Below, one piece after another: positions 56,048 to 64,000 of a DNA stretch of 64,000 nt. How positions within the stretch are numbered: the first letter of the stretch is position 1; every line of letters starts with the position of its first letter. Origin of the DNA: Chryseobacterium oleae (lineage in GTDB: Bacteria > Bacteroidota > Bacteroidia > Flavobacteriales > Weeksellaceae); assembly GCF_900115055.1 (NCBI RefSeq), contig NZ_FOVD01000002.1, positions 372,001 to 436,000 of the forward strand, written 5' to 3'. A program made the translations under genes and the position numbers. A model generated the notes under the pieces. That model was not told the origin of the DNA. It searched no databases and saw nothing but the letters and a program-made list of their open reading frames with translations.

Positions 56048-58330
56048 CTATGGATTAGAGATAATCAATGTTGAAGGAATATCAGATAACCACAGACTCT
56101 TACTGTCGATCAGGTTTTTCCAGCTTTTGCTGCTGACCAGCATCAGGTCCTGTGCGTTCAGAAATTCTTTCTCGATCTTTTTCTCGTTATATAAAGTGAT
56201 GTGATTGGGTGCTACCTGTTCGATGCTTCTGATCAGTTCCTTCACCTCAATATTGTTGCGGATCTGTCCTGCGGCATCTAGGATAATGATTTGTGAATTG
56301 TTATTATTGATCAGCCTTTTGGCATATTCAAGCAGATAAAAATCGCTCAGGTTGAAGATCGGAACAAATACCTTATCGGCAGATTTAAAATCTTTTTCTA
56401 CCATAACGCCTACCGGAATATGGGTTTTGTCCAGAATCTGAAGCGTAAAATCGTCAAAAGGAGAGTTGTTGAAAATGTTTCCTTTGCCTTTTACCGTGTT
56501 CAGAAGCTTTTCCGGGTTGATGATCTTGGTGGTGAATCCTAACAATCTTCCGAGCAAACTTCCTTCATACATAGATTTACCCAGCATAATCAGGAGAAGA
56601 TCGTAATTTCCTTTATTGGAGATTCCTGTAAGGTCGCTTTCAATATCTGTGGACGCTTTGAAAAGCGTAGTCACTTCCAGTTTCAGGTCGTGGGATGTCT
56701 CAATCACGTTTTTAAACTGAGCATCTTCATACTCATTGATATCGTAGGCGTGCATTTCGTCTACCGGAGCAATATTCACTGCGGTAATGCTTTTGTTGCC
56801 GTTCATTTTATTGGTGAAATCATGGGCCAACTTCAGCAAAGTGCTTCCGGATTCAGGTTTGTCAAAAGAGAGCAGGACGCGGTATTTGGAATCATTGTTG
56901 TCATGAGTTTCTTCGTCGCTGCTTTTTTTGGATTTAAAAATAAAATTAATAAAGTCTAAAGCAGGCCCCGTCATAAAGGTGGTAAATAAAGCCATAATAA
57001 CCAACATCGCGAAGATTTCCGGACTTAATACTCCAAGATCATACCCGATATTCAATACAATCAGTTCCATCAGTCCCCTTGTATTCATCAAAGCTCCGAT
57101 CGTTAAACTTTCTTTCCAGTTGATGCCTACAAACCGCGCGGTGAGGGCACTTCCAATAAACTTTCCTGTAACCGCGGTTAAGATGATAAATACTGCTGTC
57201 AGCCAAAGGTGACCGTCATTCAATAGCCCGATTTGTGTACGTAAACCGGTAAATACAAAGAAAAGAGGAAGTAAAAGAACTAAAGCCACATCTTCCACTT
57301 TATCGATGAAAAGGGTACGGAATTTCGCATTTTCCGGCATAATCGCTCCTGCCATAAACGCTCCGAATAAAGCATGGATACCAATCACTTCAGTAGCATA
57401 GGCAGAAAGAATCAATGTAAGGAAGAAAATAGCGACCATCGGTTTGCTGATGGTGTTTTTGCCTGCCTGAAGGTCCCCGATTCTTTTCAGGAACGGTCTC
57501 ACAATTTTGATCATTAAAAATACATAAGCGATAGCCATAATGATCACATAGATAGAACTGGTGAAAGAACCTGCTTTTACAATCGCAATAACGGCTGCAA
57601 GGATACACCAAGCCGTAATATCATCGGCTGCGGCACAGGTAATAACGATAGTTCCCAGTTTTGTTTTCTGAAGATTTCTCTCCTGAACAATCCTGGCTAG
57701 TACCGGAAATGCTGTGATACTCATCGAAATCGCAATAAACAGGGCAAAAGATGTAAACTGAATGCCTTCCGGTGCAAATTCCTGATAGACGAAATAAGAA
57801 AGTCCTATTCCCAATGCAAATGGGATGATGATACTCGCATGACTGATCACTACGGCATCATGAGCTTTTTTTCTTAATACACTCAGATCCAGCTCCATTC
57901 CTACAATATACATAAACAGGATAAGTCCTATCTGGCTTAAAAACTGTAAGTTACCTAATGATTCTTTCGGGAAAAGGAAAGCAGAGAATTCAGGAAAGTA
58001 CATCCCGAGTAATGACGGCCCCAAAACAATACCTGCGATCATTTCACCGATGACGGTAGGTTGCTTGATTTTCATACAGATCCATCCGAAAAGTCTGGCA
58101 ACCAGAATAATGGTGACAATCTGGGCAAGAAGCAATGCCAGCGGATGGTGAAGATTGGCTTTAAAAGATTCCTGGAAGTTGTCCCAGGTAGAGCCGGTGC
58201 TTGTCTTAGTGACTATATTTTCCTTGATCTCCAGCGTCTGTCCCTCTATAATAAAGAAGTACATCAGGCAGGAAAAAAAGGCGATGGTAGCTATGTAAAA
58301 AATTAAATTTCTGTATTTTCCCCAGTTCAT
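56048..58330 (-). CDS. Cation:proton antiporter, CPA2 (KefB-like) family
   Basis: A 760-residue protein. An N-terminal membrane anchor (LIFYIATIAFFSCLMYFFII) precedes twelve or so helices of a CPA2 Na+/H+ or K+/H+ exchanger: QPTVIGEMIAGIVLGPSLLGMYFPEFSAFLFP, LILFMYIVGMELDLSVLR, ITCAAADDITAWCILAAVIAI (antiporter DD motif) and NTRGLMELIVLNIGYDLGVL. Residues about 480-760 form a soluble part of two universal-stress-like domains (KYRVLLSFDKPESGSTLLKLAHDFTN). It exchanges monovalent cations for protons at the inner membrane. The frame ends 117 bases from the remnant's stop in an otherwise unlinked setting. Confidence 0.92.
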   Translation of the reverse strand: MNWGKYRNLIFYIATIAFFSCLMYFFIIEGQTLEIKENIVTKTSTGSTWDNFQESFKANLHHPLALLLAQIVTIILVARLFGWICMKIKQPTVIGEMIAGIVLGPSLLGMYFPEFSAFLFPKESLGNLQFLSQIGLILFMYIVGMELDLSVLRKKAHDAVVISHASIIIPFALGIGLSYFVYQEFAPEGIQFTSFALFIAISMSITAFPVLARIVQERNLQKTKLGTIVITCAAADDITAWCILAAVIAIVKAGSFTSSIYVIIMAIAYVFLMIKIVRPFLKRIGDLQAGKNTISKPMVAIFFLTLILSAYATEVIGIHALFGAFMAGAIMPENAKFRTLFIDKVEDVALVLLLPLFFVFTGLRTQIGLLNDGHLWLTAVFIILTAVTGKFIGSALTARFVGINWKESLTIGALMNTRGLMELIVLNIGYDLGVLSPEIFAMLVIMALFTTFMTGPALDFINFIFKSKKSSDEETHDNNDSKYRVLLSFDKPESGSTLLKLAHDFTNKMNGNKSITAVNIAPVDEMHAYDINEYEDAQFKNVIETSHDLKLEVTTLFKASTDIESDLTGISNKGNYDLLLIMLGKSMYEGSLLGRLLGFTTKIINPEKLLNTVKGKGNIFNNSPFDDFTLQILDKTHIPVGVMVEKDFKSADKVFVPIFNLSDFYLLEYAKRLINNNNSQIIILDAAGQIRNNIEVKELIRSIEQVAPNHITLYNEKKIEKEFLNAQDLMLVSSKSWKNLIDSKSLWLSDIPSTLIISNP

Positions 58331-58451
58331 GATTCCTATATTTTAATGCAAAGTTGATGAGAATATATTGATGTTAAATGCTCTTGTTCTTAAAATGTAA
58401 TAAATGTTCTAAAAAATGTAATAAAAACCGCAAAAGGTTTGGAAGCTGGAA

Positions 58452-58590
58452 GAGAGAGGATGGAAGTTACTGTTGGGCATTTATTATAATACCTGTCTCA
58501 AAATTTGCTTGAAGCAATCCTAAAATTAATAAAACTGTATTTCAGTTATGTTTCAAACCTTAATAACATCCCTCTTCCAGCTTCCTTCTC
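58452..58590. repeat. Heptamer-arm palindromic element
   Basis: The left arm GGAAGCT, GGAAGAG, AGAGGAT, GGAAGTT begins near 58440. The right arm is the complementary type (AACATCC, CTCTTCC, AGCTTCC, TTCTCCC near 58565-58593). An AT-rich core of about 95 bases lies between. It is the same architecture as 30881-31072. Confidence 0.7.
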
Positions 58591-58605
58591 CCGTACTTCA
58601 AAATT

Positions 58606-58995
58606 CTATCTGAAAGAATACCCCAATCCGATTCCTACTTTCCAGGCTCCGTTTTCAGCAGATGTTTTTGTATTGTAATAAACCGGTATCTGAAACGCTA
58701 TCTTTTTATAAACCGCGGTAATACCGGCTCCCAGGTTGGGTGTGACAGGACTGTTTTTGGTTCCCGGAGAACGGTCCTCTTTAATTCTAAGCGATGGAAG
58801 CATTCCGGCGATCAGTTTAAGGCCTTTATGGGTAAAGCTGACATTCGGGCCTGTAAAATTGATAAAAGCTCCATGATCCACATATCCGGCCGCTACAATT
58901 CCGTCGAAAAAGGAGGCCTTGACCTTGGAACCTGTTTCCTGGGAAAAGCAAAGCCCGGATATGAGAATTCCTGCTGCATACAGACAATTTTTCAT
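58606..58995 (-). CDS. Exported protein of unknown function, barrel-like
   Basis: A 129-residue protein with a signal peptide (MKNCLYAAGILISGLCFSQ). The mature part has alternating strands (SFFDGIVAAGYVDHGAFINFTGPNVSFTHKGLKLIAGMLPSLRI, AGITAVYKKIAFQIPVYYNT, GAWKVGIGLGYSFR). It ends in Phe-Arg with the strand pattern of a small outer-membrane protein. It lies just downstream of the LytTR regulator's stop with a 109-base gap and may be a target of that system, which is speculation. Confidence 0.75.
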   Translation of the reverse strand: MKNCLYAAGILISGLCFSQETGSKVKASFFDGIVAAGYVDHGAFINFTGPNVSFTHKGLKLIAGMLPSLRIKEDRSPGTKNSPVTPNLGAGITAVYKKIAFQIPVYYNTKTSAENGAWKVGIGLGYSFR

Positions 58996-59104
58996 TATAC
59001 AATCATTTAATCAGCAGCAAAAATACGTTGGAAAGGTCGTGTAAAAGGGGAGGATGTAATGAAACCGTTACATTTTGCAGTGAAACCGCAAAGGTCTGAA
59101 AGAT

Positions 59105-59815
59105 CTACTTTCCGAAGAGCTCCATTAATGAATGTTTATAAGCTTCTCCGATCTGAAGTTTCAGGAAATTATCGCCTTCCGACTGAATGGTACTGATAAT
59201 TTCGTTGGTGGAAAATACTTTGATGGAAGACAGCGCAATGATCTCCTTTTTATTCACCTGAGCGAAGTCTTTGGAAGGGAGCATTTCGAGAAGTGTCTTA
59301 AAGCTGAGGTTTTTGAGGACGATGGTGGTTCCGTCGTTCAGGATAATATCTTTATCGCGGCTGTCGATTTCTGAGGTTTTAATGTAAGCGATCTGTTCCG
59401 TGAAAATGACTGTTCTGCCGATATTGGTATTCCATTCGATCAGATCTTTTTTGTGAGGAACGTCTACCAGTTCTTTGGCTTTTTCGAAGGCCTGAATGAG
59501 TCTTTCTTTTTTGATGGGCTTTCTGACGTAGTCTACCACATTCAGGTCAAAAGCTTCCGCTGCATATTCCTTGTAAGCGGTGGTAAAGATGATTTTTTTG
59601 GAGCCTGAAATAATTTCTGCCACCTGAAGTCCGGTCATTCCAGGCATTTCAATATCCAGGATACAGAGATTGCAGTCGATTTTATCAATCTCACTCAGGA
59701 AAATTTTGGGGTCATTAAATGCTTTTACCACTTCTACATTTTCGATCTGCTCGCATAGAAGTTTTAAATAACTGATGGCCAGTAATTCATCATCAAGAAT
59801 AACGCATTTTATCAT
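59105..59815 (-). CDS. LytTR-type response regulator
   Basis: A 236-residue protein. The receiver domain has the acidic pair DD at residues 8-9, the phosphoacceptor Asp near 54 (ILDIEMPGMTG), TTAYKEYAAEAFDLNVVDYVRKPIKKERL with the conserved Lys. The LytTR DNA-binding domain lies at about residues 135-235 (IAYIKTSEIDSRDKDIILNDGTTIVLKNLSFKTLLEMLPSKDFAQVNKKEIIALSSI). It overlaps the sensor kinase gene by 23 bases, so they form a LytS/LytR-type pair. Target genes are unknown. Confidence 0.93.
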   Translation of the reverse strand: MIKCVILDDELLAISYLKLLCEQIENVEVVKAFNDPKIFLSEIDKIDCNLCILDIEMPGMTGLQVAEIISGSKKIIFTTAYKEYAAEAFDLNVVDYVRKPIKKERLIQAFEKAKELVDVPHKKDLIEWNTNIGRTVIFTEQIAYIKTSEIDSRDKDIILNDGTTIVLKNLSFKTLLEMLPSKDFAQVNKKEIIALSSIKVFSTNEIISTIQSEGDNFLKLQIGEAYKHSLMELFGK

Positions 59816-60563
59816 AGAATTCCCCTAAATTGATTTTTAATTCTGCCGTGAAGATACCGTTTTTTGAGCTTTTCTCGAGCTGATAATGATTGTTGTAAAT
59901 CATTTTCAATCTTTGATCCAGAGATTGGCTCCCGAAACCACTGTTTTCTTTGGCAAGAACGTTTTTTAAAGAAGCTTTGTTACTGACTTTCATCGTGAAA
60001 ATACCGTTTTCGAGCTCCAGATGAATGGAGATAAAGGAATCCTGGGCCAGAAAATCAGTGTGTTTAAAGGCGTTTTCAATAAGATCAACAGAGATCAGCG
60101 GAGCGAAAACCTTTTCTTCATACACGGTATCCGACTTATTGATTCTTGATTTGATCCTGAAATCAAAAAGTGGATTGATCTTTATTTTATTGATCTCGAT
60201 AAGGCTTAAAGCGAAATTCAGTTCCTCTTTAGGACTTACAAATTTATTGTTGCTTTCATATAAAATATAATCCAGAACATTCGCAAGTTTATCCAGTGAC
60301 ATATACGTCTGGTAGGCATGCGACTGCACCGAATTCAGAATGTTTTTGAAGAGATGGGGATTCAGTTTGGTACCAATATGCTCCAGCTGGACTTCATTCA
60401 GTTTCTGTTCAATGATTTTATTCGTTTCGGTGAGGCGGGTATTTTTCTGTCTGAACCTGCTGTTCTGGCTGAAAAGATAAATACTGACCGTAAGCAGGAA
60501 GAAAATAGCAAATACTCCAATGAATATCAGATAATCGTGGATCATGTAGTAATTGCCTTCCAT
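59793..60563 (-). CDS. LytS-type sensor histidine kinase
   Basis: A 256-residue membrane kinase. One N-terminal helix (YLIFIGVFAIFFLLTVSIYLFSQN) precedes a coiled stretch and the His-kinase motif IGTKLNPHLFKNILNSVQSHAYQTY with the phosphoacceptor His. The ATP-binding part has FAPLISVDLIENAFKHT and GSQSLDQRLKMIYNNHYQ. The short extracytoplasmic part means it probably senses membrane state or a partner. It is the first gene of the pair, overlapping the regulator by 23 bases. Alternative starts exist in the first residues. Confidence 0.92.
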   Translation of the reverse strand: MEGNYYMIHDYLIFIGVFAIFFLLTVSIYLFSQNSRFRQKNTRLTETNKIIEQKLNEVQLEHIGTKLNPHLFKNILNSVQSHAYQTYMSLDKLANVLDYILYESNNKFVSPKEELNFALSLIEINKIKINPLFDFRIKSRINKSDTVYEEKVFAPLISVDLIENAFKHTDFLAQDSFISIHLELENGIFTMKVSNKASLKNVLAKENSGFGSQSLDQRLKMIYNNHYQLEKSSKNGIFTAELKINLGEFYDKMRYS

Positions 60564-60758
60564 AAAAATATGATTTGATGCTAGTATTTAAAATCAGTTT
60601 AATTTAACCATTAAGAACATTTAAGCTATTAAGATTAATGAAGAAAAATATCAAAGATATTTATAAAGAATGCTGCTTATTATTTGACATCGTCAAATCC
60701 TTAATTATTCTTTTTTAAGCAGGTTTCTTAATTCCTTAATGTTTAAAATAAAATTTAT

Positions 60759-61130
60759 TTACTTCAGTTTCTTCAAAGAATTCAGCGTAACCGTTTCCTC
60801 ACATTTTTCAAAAGAGATTTCATAGGTCGGGTTTTTCTCCGGATAGGTAATCACATAGTCAGGACAAGGCTTTTTCTGAGCATGACTTCTGTCGAAATCT
60901 ACTTTTCCGTTCGTAATGATACTGTCTTTTATAAATTTCTCATCAATTTTATAGGTCGCCATTCCGTTTTTAGCCTCTTCAGAATATTTGAATTCCTTAG
61001 AAAGGGTTTCTGCAATCACACGACTGTTGGGAAGGTATCCGCTGCAGCTCGCGCCTTTTTTGTTTAAAATAAAAAATACAAGAATCAGCCCCGGAATAAG
61101 GCCTATTAAAAAGAATTTAATTTTTTTCAT
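60759..61130 (-). CDS. Membrane-anchored protein of unknown function
   Basis: A 123-residue protein with one N-terminal membrane helix (IKFFLIGLIPGLILVFFILN). The periplasmic part has a Cys near residue 29 (GASCSGYLPNSR), two more in the tail (KKPCPDYVITYPEKNPTYEISFEKCEE). Its ATG overlaps the alanine dehydrogenase stop by one base (TAATG), so translation is coupled. It is unknown by family; Bacteroidetes often have such a small gene after ald. A role in amino-acid metabolism is a guess only. Confidence 0.75.
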   Translation of the reverse strand: MKKIKFFLIGLIPGLILVFFILNKKGASCSGYLPNSRVIAETLSKEFKYSEEAKNGMATYKIDEKFIKDSIITNGKVDFDRSHAQKKPCPDYVITYPEKNPTYEISFEKCEETVTLNSLKKLK

Positions 61131-62323
61131 TAGAAAATTAAAAGATTGATATCGTGGTAAGTAAGTCCGAAACGGTCGCAGATCACTTTTTTGGTGTGTC
61201 TACCTTTGTACATGTATAAGCTCTGCTTCATTTCGTTTTTGCGGATCAGCATATTTTCAAAACCACCTTCTTCATCGTAATTCAGGATATAAGAAAGGAA
61301 GAAATTGGAAATAGCTTTGGTCGTGGTTCTTGGCATTCTGGACGTAAGATTCGGAAGTCCGCAGTGGATCACGCCGTATTTGATGATGTAAGGATCTTCC
61401 ATCGTTGTCAGTTCGGATGTTTCGATCACTTTGCCGTTATCTATGGTAATATCGATGATGACACTGCCTTTTTTCATTTTTGCGACCATTTCTTCGGTAA
61501 CGATAGGCGTCATATTTAATCTTGGAAGGGCACCGATCACCACATCTGCACGTCTTAAAGCTTTGCTTAATTCTTTGGGATCAATGATGGAGGTCGGAAC
61601 TCTGCTGTCTACAAGGGTGTGAAGTCTTCTCAGCTTTGAAAGTGAGTTGTCAAAAACCCGTACGCTGGCTCCCAGTCCGATGGCTGCTTTTGTGGCAAAT
61701 TCGCCCACAATTCCTGCACCCAAAATAACAACTTCTGCAGGTCTTACTCCTGTGATACCGCCCAGCATGAGGCCGTTTGACAGGGCAAGAAGTTCCGATG
61801 CATATAAAATAGAAACGGTTCCTGCTATTTCGCCGACGAGTCTTACCAGAGCAAGCTGTTTGTATTCGTCAACGATAAATTCAAATGCAATAGCGTTGAT
61901 TTTTCGCTCTGCCAGCTTTAAGAAATAAGCTTTATCTCTTAGGTTGATCTGAAGAGCTGAAACCAGATAGGTATTTGGTTTCATGAATTCAATTTCTTCT
62001 TCTGTAGGAGGATTGATCTTTAGAATAAGATCCTGCCCGAAAGCTTCTTTAGGATCATTGGTAATCTTTGCTCCCGATTCAGAATACTGAAGATCTGTAA
62101 AAAAAGAGCCTTCACCAGCACCGGCTTCAATAATAAGCTCGTGACCGTGTTCTACCAATACCTGTACCGCGTCCGGAGTAATGCAGGTTCTCCTCTCATT
62201 AAGACAGGTTTCTTTAGGAATTCCAATACTGAACTGTTTTCCTTTCTTTATAACCTCCAACTTTTCTTCTTTCGGCATCAATTCTTCTTCAGTAAAAGGA
62301 GTAAAAATATTTGTAGTACTCAT
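61130..62323 (-). CDS. ald: Alanine dehydrogenase
   Basis: A 397-residue NAD-dependent enzyme that interconverts alanine with pyruvate and ammonia. Features are the substrate-binding IPKETCLNERRTCITPDAVQVLVEHGHELIIEAGAG near residues 35-70, the YSESGAKI region, the NAD-binding PAEVVILGAGIVGEFATKAAIGLGASVRVFD near 195-225 and VIIDITIDNGKVIE with IHCGLPNLTSRMPRTTTKAISN near 305-345. It is longer at the N-terminus than typical Ald (about 371). It is the first gene of a two-gene operon with the coupled membrane protein. Confidence 0.9.
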   Translation of the reverse strand: MSTTNIFTPFTEEELMPKEEKLEVIKKGKQFSIGIPKETCLNERRTCITPDAVQVLVEHGHELIIEAGAGEGSFFTDLQYSESGAKITNDPKEAFGQDLILKINPPTEEEIEFMKPNTYLVSALQINLRDKAYFLKLAERKINAIAFEFIVDEYKQLALVRLVGEIAGTVSILYASELLALSNGLMLGGITGVRPAEVVILGAGIVGEFATKAAIGLGASVRVFDNSLSKLRRLHTLVDSRVPTSIIDPKELSKALRRADVVIGALPRLNMTPIVTEEMVAKMKKGSVIIDITIDNGKVIETSELTTMEDPYIIKYGVIHCGLPNLTSRMPRTTTKAISNFFLSYILNYDEEGGFENMLIRKNEMKQSLYMYKGRHTKKVICDRFGLTYHDINLLIF

Positions 62324-62392
62324 TCTTTAAATAAATTATGTCTTACAGGTTGTTGTTTTTCAATCGAATTTATAAGCAAAGATACATAATAT

Positions 62393-62800
62393 TTACTCGA
62401 ATGAAATTTCTCTTTCATCCCCTGTATTCACGATGCTCATTGTGTGGTACTTAAGCCCGTAGAGCTCTTCTTCGTATACTTCAGGCCATTCTATGATGCA
62501 CAAAAAGGCATTATCCAGGTATTCTTCGATGCCGATATCATATACCTCTTCAATGTTTTTTAAACGGTAAAGATCAAAGTGATAAATCTTCCCTTTTGGA
62601 GTATTGTATTCGTTGACAATAGAGTAAGTAGGAGAGTTCACTTCATCTTGGCTTCCCAGGTTTTTGAGGAGAAACTGAGTGAACGTTGTTTTACCCGCGC
62701 CAAGATTTCCTTTTAATAGAAGGATGTTATGCTTTAAGTCAGGAATGATCTTATCGACAACTTCCTGCCATTGTTCAATGTTATGGATGGTGAAATTCAT
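62393..62800 (-). CDS. tsaE: tRNA threonylcarbamoyladenosine biosynthesis protein TsaE
   Basis: A 135-residue ATPase with Walker A LKGNLGAGKTTFTQ near residues 29-42, then NSPTYSIVNEY (switch II-like), FDLYRLKNIEEVYDIGIEEYLDNAFLCIIEWPEV. It works with TsaB and TsaD to make the t6A37 modification of ANN-decoding tRNAs. It is of normal length. Its ATG overlaps the stop of the upstream transglycosylase-like gene by one base (TAATG), so the two are translationally coupled. Confidence 0.95.
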   Translation of the reverse strand: MNFTIHNIEQWQEVVDKIIPDLKHNILLLKGNLGAGKTTFTQFLLKNLGSQDEVNSPTYSIVNEYNTPKGKIYHFDLYRLKNIEEVYDIGIEEYLDNAFLCIIEWPEVYEEELYGLKYHTMSIVNTGDEREISFE

Positions 62801-63405
62801 TATTTGTTTAAATTTTTTTTATATAAATCGTAAAAATGTGAAGTTCTTACTTTGGAATGTTGAGGATTTCTATTTCTGTCATTTTTAACAGGGTTTTCAT
62901 ACAGACTTAGTATTTCCGCCATTTCTACAGGATTTAAATCTTCAATTTTTTTATTAAAGAGAGACTTTGATAATGTTGTAATGCCTTTTCTGTTTTCTAA
63001 AAAGTCAAACATATCAAAATTAAAACTCAGGCAATCTGTTTGTTTATAATAATGCTCAATATATCTTGAAATAATAAAATATTTTATTACGGATTGTGCT
63101 TTAAATGTTAGGTGAGGATAAAAAGTATAGGCTGTCTGGCTGCAGGGGCATTCTTTTCTTGAAACTGATGATCTGAATATATTATCAATCATTAGATCCC
63201 ACGAATTTGTAGATAGAGACTTTGGATAGACTGTATTATAAAAGGTTGTAAAGTTTTCTGGAAGTTTTGGAGTACTTCTCATTGCACCTGTGATTGTTTT
63301 GCGGTCTTCTGTCTGTAAAAAATATTTTCCTCCAAATTCTATGCATAGAATAAGCAGGGCAAAAGTAGAAATGAGTGCTATGGTAATGCTTTTTAAAAAC
63401 TTCAT
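62800..63405 (-). CDS. Transglycosylase-like (GT51-related) membrane protein
   Basis: A 201-residue protein with an N-terminal membrane helix (SITIALISTFALLILCIEFGG). The part from about residue 145, KGITTLSKSLFNKKIEDLNPVEMAEILSLYENPVKNDRNRNP, resembles the end of glycosyltransferase-51 peptidoglycan transglycosylases (GITTAAK..F.K...L...E.A.L). The N-terminal catalytic Glu region (EDRRF-type) is not obvious beyond TEDRKTITGAMRS near residue 33, so it may be a reduced or inactive variant. tsaE follows with a one-base overlap. Function is inferred from weak similarity. Confidence 0.6.
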   Translation of the reverse strand: MKFLKSITIALISTFALLILCIEFGGKYFLQTEDRKTITGAMRSTPKLPENFTTFYNTVYPKSLSTNSWDLMIDNIFRSSVSRKECPCSQTAYTFYPHLTFKAQSVIKYFIISRYIEHYYKQTDCLSFNFDMFDFLENRKGITTLSKSLFNKKIEDLNPVEMAEILSLYENPVKNDRNRNPQHSKVRTSHFYDLYKKNLNK

Positions 63406-63481
63406 CCAAATGATTAATGAAAGCGATGAAAACTTCGCTTATTAATGTTACAAATTTAATTCTAAATTATAATCAAAACAA

Positions 63482-63507
63482 AACCGGCTGAAAAATTCCA
63501 GCCGGTT
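63482..63507 (-). terminator. Terminator of the T9SS cargo gene
   Basis: AACCGGCTG and CAGCCGGTT form a nine-pair stem with an eight-base loop. On the minus strand it is followed by TTGTTTTG. It lies 22 bases after the stop codon at 63529. Confidence 0.8.
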
Positions 63508-63528
63508 CATCATCTAATAATACAAAGG

Positions 63529-64000
63529 TTACTGTTTAATGATCTTGTTGATAACGGTCTGGTCATTGTTCAGCGTTACCTTAAGGATATAAATTCCTGA
63601 AGCTATATGTTCAAGCGAAACTTCCTGTACCTGACCTCCTGTTTTTACAAGCTGTCCGGAAATAGTATACAGTTCAAAAGATTTCACTTTCTCCTTAGAA
63701 TCGATCTTTACGAAAGATATGGCCGGATTCGGATAGATTCTTAATTTATCTTTTACCGTTTCGAGGGTAGATAAAGTACCCGCCTTGATTTCAAAATTGT
63801 CAAAAGAAAGATCAAAATCTCCCGCCGTCCTGTTGGCATTAATTCTAACTTTTACAAACTGGTTTTGATAAGCGGCGAGAGAATATGTTTTTTTGATATA
63901 ATTTCCTGTACCCGGTTCATTATTTACCGTTCCTATGGTCGTCCATGTTGCCCCGAAATCCGTAGAAATCTGTACATCAAAGTTCCCCCAGGTAGCTAAC
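63529..64000 (-). CDS. T9SS type A sorting-domain protein, C-terminal part
   Basis: The last 157 codons of a gene that enters from the right edge. It contains a beta-sandwich segment (NFDVQISTDFGATWTTIGTV, AAYQNQFVKVRINANRTAGDFDLSFDNFEI). It ends in a type IX sorting tail: LRIYPNPAISFVKIDSKEKVKSFELYTISGQLVKTGG...LEHIASGIYILKVTLNNDQTVINKIIKQ. That tail directs export through the type IX system and removal or anchoring at the surface, and is specific to Bacteroidetes. The first domain may be enzymatic but is outside the window. Confidence 0.93.
   Translation of the reverse strand, partial: LATWGNFDVQISTDFGATWTTIGTVNNEPGTGNYIKKTYSLAAYQNQFVKVRINANRTAGDFDLSFDNFEIKAGTLSTLETVKDKLRIYPNPAISFVKIDSKEKVKSFELYTISGQLVKTGGQVQEVSLEHIASGIYILKVTLNNDQTVINKIIKQ

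Overview
The window looks like chromosome from a member of the Flavobacteriia close to Chryseobacterium. DNA is AT-rich, several genes are preceded by the Bacteroidetes promoter form TTG-N17-19-TAnnTTTG, lipoproteins and outer-membrane barrels are plentiful, and a partial gene at the right end carries a type IX secretion sorting tail. Most genes are ordinary core or metabolic genes in short operons; three stretches look accessory and hold most of the interest.

Layout: 1-5.7 kb: an exported protein (partial), rpsO, a DUF4260 membrane protein, an FHS sugar transporter and pnp. 6-13.2 kb: an outer-membrane barrel with its MarR regulator, then an ABC permease fused to an M1 peptidase with its ATPase. 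13.4-14.7 kb: an HTH/DUF2975 pair and a TfoX-like protein. 15-21 kb: a Gabija-like OLD nuclease/UvrD helicase pair lying between two RlaP-type nucleotidyltransferases. 21.2-23.6 kb: cobT-cobS-cobC. 24-29.5 kb: WYL regulator, HopJ-like protein, RtcB ligase, a tRNA-like RNA with extra stem-loops and a 583-residue protein of unknown function. 29.7-46 kb: DUF1501/DUF1800 pair, barrel protein, glk, two YceI paralogues, hydrolase, amt, azoreductase-like protein and Crp/Fnr regulator, sdaA, a serine hydrolase operon and tyrA with a probable attenuator. 46.2-54.7 kb: a secreted-effector cassette (LysM protein, PAAR-like DUF4280 protein, a 918-residue peptidoglycan hydrolase, then five lipoproteins). 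55-64 kb: exported proteins, a CPA2 antiporter, a LytS/LytR pair, alanine dehydrogenase, tsaE, a transglycosylase-like protein and the T9SS cargo.

How parts may work together: rtcB and the first RlaP gene share an upstream motif with identical spacing, which suggests one RNA-repair regulon covering both clusters. The RNA between rtcB and the 583-residue gene has acceptor, D and T arms but no anticodon arm, and is followed by stem-loops repeating one loop motif. The position recalls bacterial Ro60-Y RNA-RtcB operons, but the protein is not recognisably Ro60. In the effector cassette the periplasm-facing lipoproteins are candidate immunity factors against a multi-domain wall hydrolase whose C-terminal half has a different base composition from its N-terminal half.

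Intergenic DNA carries many palindromic elements whose arms are degenerate tandem repeats of 7, 8 or 9 nt, plus several other interspersed repeats. All calls are from reading the sequence; no database search was run.
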